This document shows, piece after piece, positions 12,991-19,853 of a stretch of DNA of 23,351 nt. The stretch comes from JBBDYH01 sp040901795 (lineage in GTDB: Bacteria; Planctomycetota; Planctomycetia; Pirellulales; JALHPA01). Each line of letters opens with the position of its first letter. The first letter of the stretch is position 1. The notes under the pieces are model-generated. The model worked only from the letters and a program-made list of their open reading frames with translations, had not been told where the DNA came from and did not search any database. The DNA lies in assembly GCA_040901795.1 (NCBI GenBank), contig JBBDYH010000089.1, forward strand, positions 1-23,351, written 5' to 3'. The position numbers were made by a program, and so were the translations under genes.

Positions 12991-14237
12991 ATCTCGATGA
13001 GCTTGTACGCCTCATCCACAATGCGCCGGTCCAGCTCGTAGTCGCAATTGCCGGCGGCGGCAGCCGGGGCATCGCCGAATTGCTCGAACGGCCTGGTGGA
13101 TCGCGCGTGTTGTTAGAAGCCATTGTGCCCTATTCCGCGGCGGCGCTCGTCGAGTTTCTAAAAGCCACGCCTGAACAGTTCTGTTCGGCCCGCACCGCAC
13201 GGCTGATGGCGATGGCAGCCTATCAACGCGGTTTGAGGTTGGCGAGCGGGGGACGTAAGTCCCCCGATCACGTGGCCCTACCGCAGGAGACTCGTTTCAT
13301 TGGCCTAGGCTGCGCCGCCAGCCTCGCCAGCGACCGCCCCAAGCGCGGCGAACACCGCATCCATGTCGCTTATCAAACGCGCGACACGACGGCCGAGTTC
13401 TCGCTCATCCTCGTCAAGCAGCGGCGAACTCGCCGCGAGGAAGAGACCGTGGCCGCACACATCATCCTCAACGCGCTGAGTGATGCTTGCGGGAGCTTGG
13501 CCCGAGTTAGTCTGGACACGCGTGGCGACGAACGCCTCGACGAGCGCCGCGCGACCGCCGCTGAAGGACAATCAGAGTTATTGCATGGCGAGCGTCGGCA
13601 AGTCGTCGTTGGCCGCATTCCGATCCTGCCGACTCTGACGCGGCGCGCCATCTTTCCCGGCGCCTTCAACCCCCTGCACGACGGACATCGCGCGATGGCC
13701 CAGCTTGCCGGAGAGCGGCTCCGCCTGCCTGTCGAGTTCGAGCTTTCGATCCACAATGTCGATAAACCGCCGCTCGACTATTTAGAGCTGCGCGACCGCG
13801 CCCAACAATTCGGGGAAAACGAAACGCTCTGGCTCACCCGAGCGCCGACTTTCGAGGAAAAATCGCGCATCTTTTCCGACGCCACCTTCATCGTCGGCGC
13901 GGATACGATCGCGCGCATCGCCGACGCCGCTTACTACGGCGACAGCCAGCGCGCGATGCTCGCCGCCATTGACCGCATCGCCGAGCGCGGCGGACGGTTT
14001 TTGGTTTTTGGCCGCGCGGCCCAGGTTGCTAAGGATAGCGCAGAGCATCTCAGCGGCAAAGTGTTTCAGGGGCTACAGTCGCTCGATCTGCCGTCGTCGC
14101 TTTTGGCGATCTGCGACCAGGTGCCGGAGAGCGAATTCCGCGCGGACGTATCTTCGAACGAATTGCGCAAGCTTGGCATGCCAATGGCCGAGGCGGGAAT
14201 CGAACCCGCACGGGGGTTGCCCCCCAAAGGATTTTAA
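12957..14237 (+). CDS. CinA-like domain fused to NadD-like nucleotidyltransferase
   Basis: This 426-residue protein has two parts. Residues about 10-165 resemble the CinA C-terminal (PncC) domain (ELLERPGGSRVLLEAIVPYS at 41-60; ASLASDRPKRGEHRIHVAYQ at 121-140). The canonical ESxTGG is replaced by IAGGGS, so the usual catalytic Ser is an Ala and NMN deamidase activity is doubtful. Residues about 228-405 are a nucleotidyltransferase of the NMN/NaMN adenylyltransferase type: FPGAFNPLHDGH with HxGH at 241-244, IVGADT (312-317) and SSNELR (399-404). Joining NMN and NaMN chemistry suggests NAD or nickel-pincer precursor metabolism (inference). A perfect hairpin (13247-13266) is inserted in frame. 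Residues 410-426 are antisense to tRNA-Leu. The start (12957 or 12969) lies in a purine tract. Confidence 0.8.
   Translation: MEEEMKGWRQEDLDELVRLIHNAPVQLVVAIAGGGSRGIAELLERPGGSRVLLEAIVPYSAAALVEFLKATPEQFCSARTARLMAMAAYQRGLRLASGGRKSPDHVALPQETRFIGLGCAASLASDRPKRGEHRIHVAYQTRDTTAEFSLILVKQRRTRREEETVAAHIILNALSDACGSLARVSLDTRGDERLDERRATAAEGQSELLHGERRQVVVGRIPILPTLTRRAIFPGAFNPLHDGHRAMAQLAGERLRLPVEFELSIHNVDKPPLDYLELRDRAQQFGENETLWLTRAPTFEEKSRIFSDATFIVGADTIARIADAAYYGDSQRAMLAAIDRIAERGGRFLVFGRAAQVAKDSAEHLSGKVFQGLQSLDLPSSLLAICDQVPESEFRADVSSNELRKLGMPMAEAGIEPARGLPPKGF
13247..13266. repeat. Palindrome inserted in the fusion gene
   Basis: CGGGGGAC-GTAA-GTCCCCCG is a perfect 8-base stem inside the coding sequence. 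It encodes about SGGRKSPD (97-104), in a loop between two conserved blocks of the CinA-like domain. Its form is that of the intergenic palindromes, not of coding sequence. Confidence 0.65.
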
Positions 14238-14270
14238 GTCCTTTGCGTCTGCCTATTCCGCCACTCGGCC
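14185..14270 (-). tRNA. tRNA-Leu (anticodon UAA)
   Basis: The 86-base gene folds fully. The acceptor stem GGCCGAG/CTCGGCC has discriminator A, a D arm follows, and the anticodon loop CTTAAAA sits between AAGGA and TCCTT (anticodon at 14234-14236). A long class II variable arm (GGGGGGCAACCCCC) and the T arm GCGGGTTCGATTCCCGC complete it. CCA is not encoded. Its 3' half lies antisense to the last 53 coding bases of the fusion gene. Confidence 0.96.
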
Positions 14271-14290
14271 CAGAACGATAGCACAACGAG

Positions 14291-14296
14291 ATTATA
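14291..14296 (-). promoter_or_regulatory. -10 box of the tRNA-Leu promoter
   Basis: A perfect TATAAT on the minus strand lies 20 bases upstream of the tRNA 5' end, giving a leader of about 14 bases. A TTGATC further upstream (23-base gap) is too far for a normal -35, so only the -10 is supported. Confidence 0.55.
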
Positions 14297-14343
14297 GAGT
14301 GTACGCACTGTCGGGGCTTGATCAAGGATTGTATTCAGCAATT

Positions 14344-14447
14344 TAGAACCGCTAACAATAGTAACCCGACGCGTAAGCGAGGCCGAATCTGCCGGTTCCT
14401 CGCTCACGCTTCGGGTTACTGTGCGCCGGTTGTGTTAGCGGTTCTTA
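14344..14447 (+). repeat. AACCCGA palindromic repeat, copy 2 (nested arms)
   Basis: Inner arms 14363-14382 (AACCCGACGCGTAAGCGAGG) and 14398-14417 pair with two mismatches. Outer arms TTAGAACCGCTAACA (14344-14358) and TGTTAGCGGTTCTTAA also pair, giving a nested, MITE-like hairpin of about 104 bases. Apart from single-base changes it is the inverse of 131-216. Confidence 0.82.
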
Positions 14448-14697
14448 ATGGGAACAACGATCCGTCGGCTTTATCAATGTTAGATATTGACGCTAAACAT
14501 AATCCTCGGCTTGTCTAATTCACGTTACAGCTTGAAACCTGTCGGCGTCGCGAGACGTTAACGAGGATACCCTAACAGTTGCAGCACAATACTATGGAAT
14601 TCTGAGAATCTCTCCACTCATGGTTTACGGGGTTAATGGAATAGATTATCTTTACGCACGGGCTCAACGATACTTCTCCCTAGAAAGCAGAACCACC

Positions 14698-15015
14698 ATG
14701 GCAAAACGTGCGGGCCGGAAGGGCCAAAAAAGCGAAGCGATTCGCGAAATGATCAAAGGCGGTGTCAAGAAGCCGGCCGACATTAAAGCCAAGTTGGCGG
14801 AGCGCGGCATTCAGGTGAGCACCCAGATGGTTTATACCGTCAAGGCGCGCATGTCGGCTCGACGTTCAGCGCGCAAGATCAGCCGTCAGCGAGAAGTGGC
14901 CGACAGCAGCGGGCCACCGACCAACATCAGAACCTTGGCTCGGTTCATTCGCTCCGTCCACGAGGTGGGAGGACTTCCCGAGGCCCGCAAGATTCTCAAG
15001 GAGATGGAGGAGTAA
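14698..15015 (+). CDS. Small basic protein, possible HTH-like fold
   Basis: I do not recognise a named family. The 105-residue product is strongly basic at the N-terminus (MAKRAGRKGQK). The middle KSEAIREMIKGGVKKPADIKAKLAERGIQVSTQMVYTVKARM (about 12-53) has the pattern of a small helix-turn-helix: a first helix, a 'which element to read' turn and a Val/Tyr-containing recognition helix. The C-terminal part (RTLARFIRSVHEVGGLPEARKILKEMEE) is a second helical pair. A nucleoid- or DNA-binding role is a guess from composition and pattern. I start at 14698; an upstream ATG at 14620 has no support. The last 20 bases overlap the convergent histidine-kinase gene. Confidence 0.7.
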   Translation: MAKRAGRKGQKSEAIREMIKGGVKKPADIKAKLAERGIQVSTQMVYTVKARMSARRSARKISRQREVADSSGPPTNIRTLARFIRSVHEVGGLPEARKILKEMEE

Positions 15016-17068
15016 GGCTGAGCGGCTGTCGCGGCGCCGGCATCGAGCGCAGCAAGTTCTCCAGCGCCTCGAGGTTGGCCGGCTTGATCAAATGGTAGTC
15101 AAAGCCGGCTTCCATGGCCTGTCGTTTGTCGCTGTCTTGCCCATAACCCGTCAGTGCCACCAGGAAAACTCCTTCCAGCCCCGGTTCCCGGCGCAGCCGT
15201 TGTGCCAGTTCGTAGCCGTCGATGTTGGGCATCGCGATGTCTGAAATGACCACGTCTGGCCGCTGCGCCCGCACTTGCTCGATCGCGGAAGCTGCATCGA
15301 CCGCGGTTCGAACCCGTTGACCCATGGTCGCGAGTAACTCCGCGAGCGTGTCCAGAGCCTCTTCCGCGTCGTCCACCAGAAGAATCTTCCTAACAGGCAG
15401 CGATCTTGGACTCGTAATCGGCAAAATGGCCGGGGTGGCGAGCGGCGCCGGGCTTGAGATCAATGGCAGGTGAACGACAAACTCGCTTCCCCGACCGAGG
15501 CCGTCACTGTGCGCCTCAATGCGGCCGCCGTGCAATTGCACCAGACTCCTGGCCAGCGTGAGGCCGATTCCCAGGCCGCCTTGCGCCCGCCTCCGCGTGG
15601 AATCAACCTGCACAAACATTTCAAACACGCGCGGCAGCATTTCGGCGGAGATGCCCAGGCCCGTGTCGCGGACCGAGATTACCGCCTCGTCCCCTACGTG
15701 GCGCGTCGTCAGCCAGATCTGTCCTCCGCGCTCAGTGTACTTGGCTGCGTTGTTAAGTAGATTGGCGATCACCTGCGCCAGGCGGACGGCGTCCGCCTCG
15801 AGCATCATCGGCGCGGAGGCGAGCGTGATCGCCAATTGATGGCCGGCCGCCTCGATGACAGGCCGGCTTGTCTCCACGGCATTGGCCACGACCGCAATCA
15901 CGTCGACCAACTCTTTGCGCAGCTCGATTTTCCCGCGCGTAATGCGTGAGACTTCCAACAGGTCGTCAACCAAGCGCACCAGATGGTTGACTTGTCGCTC
16001 CATGATACCGCTCATGTGCTTTACGGCCGGCGTAAGATCATCGGTCAATCGCAGGAGCTGCAGCGCGTTGCTGATCGGGGCGAGTGGGTTGCGAAGCTCA
16101 TGCGCCAACGTTGCCAGGAACTCGTCCTTGTGTTCCAGGGTCACGTGGAGACATTCTCGTTGGTATCGAAGTTCTTCCAGGGCCAGCCTGCGTTCCGTAA
16201 TCGCGGCTCCCAAGAGCAACGCGGTCATGGCGTTCACTCCCATAAATAATTGCAACACCAGCAGTCGCTCATGCGCTGTCGCTTCCTGCAGAAGCCGAAC
16301 GCCGCCGATCGCGCCTAAGACCGCCCAACCGGCCGCGATCAATATCACGGCCGCAGTGCCCCGCTGTCCGAATCGAAGCGCCGCCCAAATGGCGAACGGA
16401 AACACTGCAAATGCCAGCGGATATCCGGGAAGATGTACCGTCCACCGCTCCGTAAACACAATCAGGCAAGCGGCGCTGAGACTAACGGTCAGGATCAACG
16501 CCTCGCGCCAGCGGCGGGGTGGAGCACTCTTGTCCCCCGCCCACGTCAAGAGCAGGGGGGCCACCACGAGATTGCCCATCGCGTCGCCGATCCACCACGT
16601 CCACCATAACGATCCAAATGCCTCCCAAGGCTGAACGCCGCCCAGCGACAAGCTGATGACGCCGATGGTCGAGCTGATGGTCGTACTGATACCGGCGGCG
16701 AAGACGAACAGTTTGACCACATCGCTGAGCCGGCCTAGAGCGCAATCAAAGCCCGTCCGCCGCAGCAGCCAGGCGCCGCCGACCGCTTCCAACGTGTTTC
16801 CCAGCGCGATGCCGCAGGCGGTCGCGAAAGGTTCATTCGCGGTCGCATTGGCGATGAGCGCCCCCAAGGCAATGCCGGGCCAAACTCTGTAGCCCAGCAA
16901 CAAAACAGCCGCCAGCGCGAAGCCCGTGGCCGGCCAGACCAGCGACACTTGCTCCGCCAGCATGGCCATCGAAAGGCCAAGCTTCGCAGCGGCAAAGTAA
17001 ATGGCGGCAATTGCCGGGATTCCCAAGATCCAAAACAGCACTCTTCGCCGCGCCTGAGAAGAATCCAT
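14996..17068 (-). CDS. MASE1 hybrid sensor histidine kinase
   Basis: This 690-residue membrane protein should be a hybrid sensor kinase. Residues about 10-290 form a MASE1-type sensor with about eight hydrophobic helices (WPATGFALAAVLLLGYRVWPG, WWTWWIGDAMGNLVVAPLLL). The HisKA domain has the phospho-acceptor His323 in LAHELRNPL. The ATPase domain shows the N box with Asn439-Asn440 (NLLNNAAKY), DTGLGIS and GGLGIGLTLARSLVQLHGG. A C-terminal receiver domain (about 560-685) has phospho-acceptor Asp610 in VVISDIAMP and the conserved Lys in HLIKPAN. All key residues are present, so autophosphorylation and internal transfer to Asp610 are expected. No output domain or separate response regulator follows, so a phosphotransfer partner must lie elsewhere. 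I start at the ATG at 17068; the upstream frame to 17515 overlaps the next gene antisense-free but lacks domain similarity. The 3' end overlaps the convergent small gene by 20 bases. Confidence 0.93.
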   Translation of the reverse strand: MDSSQARRRVLFWILGIPAIAAIYFAAAKLGLSMAMLAEQVSLVWPATGFALAAVLLLGYRVWPGIALGALIANATANEPFATACGIALGNTLEAVGGAWLLRRTGFDCALGRLSDVVKLFVFAAGISTTISSTIGVISLSLGGVQPWEAFGSLWWTWWIGDAMGNLVVAPLLLTWAGDKSAPPRRWREALILTVSLSAACLIVFTERWTVHLPGYPLAFAVFPFAIWAALRFGQRGTAAVILIAAGWAVLGAIGGVRLLQEATAHERLLVLQLFMGVNAMTALLLGAAITERRLALEELRYQRECLHVTLEHKDEFLATLAHELRNPLAPISNALQLLRLTDDLTPAVKHMSGIMERQVNHLVRLVDDLLEVSRITRGKIELRKELVDVIAVVANAVETSRPVIEAAGHQLAITLASAPMMLEADAVRLAQVIANLLNNAAKYTERGGQIWLTTRHVGDEAVISVRDTGLGISAEMLPRVFEMFVQVDSTRRRAQGGLGIGLTLARSLVQLHGGRIEAHSDGLGRGSEFVVHLPLISSPAPLATPAILPITSPRSLPVRKILLVDDAEEALDTLAELLATMGQRVRTAVDAASAIEQVRAQRPDVVISDIAMPNIDGYELAQRLRREPGLEGVFLVALTGYGQDSDKRQAMEAGFDYHLIKPANLEALENLLRSMPAPRQPLSLTPPSP

Positions 17069-17236
17069 GCGACTGACACGTCCTGTCGTGCTCTCGTTCG
17101 AGTGGCTGACTGATGCCCTGCGCCGTTCGCTAGCGCTTGTAGTCACTTTAGCAGAACAGACCGAAAAAGGGGCAGAGCATAGCTGAGCTCGCCAGAGTTC
17201 AGGCACGCGACCCTCAGGCGCCCGACGTACACGCGC

Positions 17237-17256
17237 CGGAATTCTGTCGAATTCCG
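17237..17256. repeat. Perfect hairpin between kinase and DUF1501 genes
   Basis: CGGAATTC-TGTC-GAATTCCG has an 8-base perfect stem. It lies 15 bases after the DUF1501 stop on the minus strand, where a terminator would be, but no T run follows. It may be a 3' mRNA stabiliser or a regulatory site for the kinase gene. Confidence 0.4.
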
Positions 17257-17270
17257 CTCCCGAAGATCTA

Positions 17271-18641
17271 TCACATAATTTGGCCGATCGGCTCGCCGCG
17301 TGTGATCGAGTGAGGACGCCCCTGTGTGTCGGTGATCGTCGCATCGGCCGAGAGTCCGAGGCAGTGAAAGATCGTCGCCAGCACGTCCTCGGGGCCCACT
17401 CGGCCCTCGTGCGGCTGTGCGCCGTGCGCATCGGAGGCGCCGTGAACCGCGCCTCCTTGAATCCCGCCCCCCGCGAGCGCAATCGAGAACACGTCGCCCC
17501 AATGGTCGCGGCCACCGGCGGCGTTGATCTTCGGCGTGCGGCCGAACTCGCCCATCCAGACGACGAGCGTTTCGTCCAGCAGTCCGCGCTCGGAAAGGTC
17601 CTCGATCAGCGTCGAGCAGGCGGCGTCCATCGGCGGCATTAGCCGCGTCTTGAGCAGCTCGGCGTTTCGCTGGTGCGTATCCCACATCGGGCTGTCGTTG
17701 GTGCCGTCCTTATCGCGTGTCCAATTCACTTGGACAAGCGAGACGCCGGCTTCGACGAGCCGCCGCGCCAACAGCACGCTTTGTCCAAAGCGGTGCCGAC
17801 CATAACGCTCGCGCACCGCGGCCGGCTCCTGCTCGAGTTCAAAGGCTTGGCGCGCTTGCGGACTGCTGAGCAGGCTGACCGCTTTCTCCGTCCAAATGTC
17901 GTGCCGCTGAAATTCGGCGGTGCGCGTGATGCGCTCCCCATGCGTTTCGAGGAGTTGCGCAAGCGACAGACGGCGGCTCAGCCGCGGTTGAGCGACTTCG
18001 GGCAGCCCCGCCAGGCCCGAGATCTGGAACGCCGGCTCATTGGGATCGCAATGGATCAGCCAGGGATCCCACGCGCGACCGAGGAATCCGGCATCTTGGC
18101 CCGGCCAGGTGATCATCCCCGTATTCCAGATGTGCTCCGGCAGCGTGATGGCCGAGGGAAACGCGCCGCGTTGGGGGCGTAAGCGATTGACCACGCTCCC
18201 TAGGCTGGGGCAAAGGTTCGGCCGCTGTGCCGTGGCGTTCTCCTGGTTCTTCGGTTGGTGCGGCTCGCCGGTGAGCATGTAATAGCCGCTGCTCGAATGA
18301 GCGTTATCTTTCGTCTGTACAGCCCGCAGCACCGCCCAACGATTCGCCTGCTTAGCCAGCAGCGGCATCAACTCGCCGACGTGCAATCCCGGCACGCTCG
18401 TCGGGATGGGACGGTACGGGCCGCGAATGTCGACGCTGGCGTCGGGCTTGGGGTCCCACGTCTCGTGCTGAGGCGGACCACCGGATAGAAACAGCACGAT
18501 GCAGTTCTTCGCGCGCCCAAAAGCGCCGCCCGTCGTTGGAATCAACTCGGCGCCCGCTCTGGAGCGCAACAGGCCAGGTAAGCCGAGACCGCCGAGCGAC
18601 AGCCCGCCCAATCTCAGCCACTCGCGGCGCGATAGAGGCAT
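17271..18641 (-). CDS. DUF1501 protein with Tat signal
   Basis: This 456-residue protein belongs to DUF1501, a planctomycete-abundant group of exported proteins distantly related to alkaline-phosphatase/sulfatase-type enzymes. The leader MPLSRREWLRLGGLSLGGLGLPGLL is a twin-arginine signal. The body shows family blocks: KNCIVLFLSGGPPQHETWDPKP, GYYMLTGEPHQPKN, WTRDKDGTNDSPMWDTH, VVWMGEFGRTPKIN and GGRDHWG. In planctomycetes DUF1501 genes usually sit beside a DUF1549/DUF1553 (PSCyt) cytochrome-like gene. Here there is none within the window, so this is a solitary copy. Two starts are possible (18662 and 18641). I chose 18641 because the twin-arginine motif then lies at residues 5-6 as usual. No ribosome-binding site is clear for either. 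Substrate unknown. Confidence 0.88.
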   Translation of the reverse strand: MPLSRREWLRLGGLSLGGLGLPGLLRSRAGAELIPTTGGAFGRAKNCIVLFLSGGPPQHETWDPKPDASVDIRGPYRPIPTSVPGLHVGELMPLLAKQANRWAVLRAVQTKDNAHSSSGYYMLTGEPHQPKNQENATAQRPNLCPSLGSVVNRLRPQRGAFPSAITLPEHIWNTGMITWPGQDAGFLGRAWDPWLIHCDPNEPAFQISGLAGLPEVAQPRLSRRLSLAQLLETHGERITRTAEFQRHDIWTEKAVSLLSSPQARQAFELEQEPAAVRERYGRHRFGQSVLLARRLVEAGVSLVQVNWTRDKDGTNDSPMWDTHQRNAELLKTRLMPPMDAACSTLIEDLSERGLLDETLVVWMGEFGRTPKINAAGGRDHWGDVFSIALAGGGIQGGAVHGASDAHGAQPHEGRVGPEDVLATIFHCLGLSADATITDTQGRPHSITRGEPIGQIM

Positions 18642-18662
18642 AGCTTGCTTGCCTGGTCGCAT

Positions 18663-19310
18663 AGCTGGTTGCCAAATGAGAAACAGGCGAACATTGACCG
18701 GTTAGTTTAGCGTTCGCCGCGGCTAGTGTCCAAAGCCGAGCGTTGGCGACTGGTGGTCTGGTGTCTGGTGAGGCAATTGCCGCGCATCCGAAGGGCTTTT
18801 GGCGAAAATAATTCGAATCACGGGTTTTGCGCGGTAATTCGAAGGCGGATGCCTGTGCTGATCGGCTGCAAGGCTTAGTGGCGTGGTGAGATGGGATGTT
18901 GTCTCAGTCATCGGCGTCAGGGAATTGGTGCGCTTTTGTTTGCGCGTAGGGCAGCTGTCTCAAGGGCACAGGCTCGATTTATTTCGCACCGCAGAGTTAT
19001 TGCAAAAAAACGCGGTTAAGGGGAAATAATTCCCCGCGGCGGAAGGGAGCGTTCCCAGCTAAGTCTTGGATGTGGCTAGCTTTCGGTCGATTAAGGCATT
19101 GAAGGGCTGCGGAATTATTGCACTTTGAAGCGCATTTTGAAGTCGAAATTCACCTGAGAGCAAAACCGGAGATATCCGACGCTTATCAATGCGGCAGCGA
19201 ACGCGGACCTGTCGCGCGAGCGTCGGGCAGTCGTCGCATTGTCAAAGAGCGAAGCGGCACGATGAAGTGCCTTTAGTGATCATCCATATACACTATAACT
19301 GGCATAGTTG
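18663..19310. other. Long gene-free region upstream of DUF1501
   Basis: This 648-base gap has no credible coding frame. It holds a short heptamer tract (18751-18772) and a small hairpin GGGGAA-ATAA-TTCCCC (19020-19035). The 18960-19180 part contains AT-rich patches such as a run of seven A. A structured RNA is possible, but I recognise no family. Confidence 0.45.
18751..18772. repeat. Short heptamer tract, TGGTGTC type
   Basis: TGGTGGTC (8 bases), TGGTGTC and TGGTGAG follow each other in the DUF1501 upstream gap. It is a fourth heptamer consensus, distinct from the TCCAAGG, CCCTGAA and CTGCCTA types. Confidence 0.55.
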
Positions 19311-19826
19311 TCAAGCGTAGCGGGGGCTTCTGGAGTCGGAACCCAACACTTTTGCGGTCACGAGCCATTGCAGTTCGCCTGCGCCGCGGGCGACCTCGCC
19401 GTCGAACGCCACGCAAGCGACAGCGCCCTTCGCAAAGCGCACCGCCGCGTCGCCACGATCGCTAACGAGCGCCGCCGCCAGATCGCTAACATCCGGGGCA
19501 TGGCCTACCCAGGCGACTTCCTCTTTCCCGAGGTCGTTGGTCCACTGGATGAGCGAGTCAAGATTCGCGCCGGGCTGAAGCGCGGATAGCTCGACCAGCT
19601 TTGGCTTACCGCGTACGGATTCGACGACGATCTCGGCCGTTTGACGGCAGCGCACCAAGGGGCTGGTAGCCACGACCTGCGGCGCGAAACCCATGTCGGC
19701 CAGGCGCCTCATCGTGTCGGCGAACCGCTTGCGTCCCTCGTCGGTGAGCGGACGCAGGCGATCGTCGGGATAGCGCGGATCGCCATGCTCGCCGGCCAGG
19801 CCGTGTCGGACGATGTAGAGCTTCAT
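19311..19826 (-). CDS. sixA: SixA-type phosphohistidine phosphatase
   Basis: This 171-residue protein is a small histidine phosphatase. It opens with MKLYIVRHG, the RHG motif carrying nucleophile His8. SPLVRCRQTAEIV and EVAWVGHAPD (second catalytic His) follow in family order. SixA removes phosphate from phosphohistidine proteins such as HPt domains in histidine-kinase phosphorelays. It is about the usual 160-residue size. I start at the ATG at 19826, which puts MKLYIVRHG at the very N-terminus as in homologues. The gene lies 27 bases after the RNase HII-like gene on the same strand, so co-transcription is likely. The hybrid kinase at 14996-17068 is a candidate phosphorelay, but no link is shown. 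Confidence 0.9.
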   Translation of the reverse strand: MKLYIVRHGLAGEHGDPRYPDDRLRPLTDEGRKRFADTMRRLADMGFAPQVVATSPLVRCRQTAEIVVESVRGKPKLVELSALQPGANLDSLIQWTNDLGKEEVAWVGHAPDVSDLAAALVSDRGDAAVRFAKGAVACVAFDGEVARGAGELQWLVTAKVLGSDSRSPRYA

Positions 19827-19853
19827 GATGGTTGACAATGCTTCGAGCTACGA

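Larger units (their letters stand above)
14271..14697. other. Gene-free region with promoter and palindromic repeat
   Basis: The 427 bases between the tRNA and the next gene hold the tRNA promoter (14291-14296) and copy 2 of the AACCCGA palindrome (14344-14447). The rest (14450-14697) is relatively AT-rich and is the likely promoter region of the small gene at 14698. I recognise no structured element there. Confidence 0.5.

Noticed and set aside
15855..16634. 259-residue plus-strand frame opposite the histidine kinase
   Set aside because: Antisense to the kinase and ATPase domains; composition (Ser/Arg/Thr-rich) and lack of motifs mark it as a shadow.
17237..17256. Hairpin as intrinsic terminator of the DUF1501 gene
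   Set aside because: The stem is perfect, but no T run follows on the minus strand.
18723..18911. 62-residue minus-strand frame upstream of DUF1501
   Set aside because: No motif or ribosome-binding site, and part of it is translated heptamer repeat.
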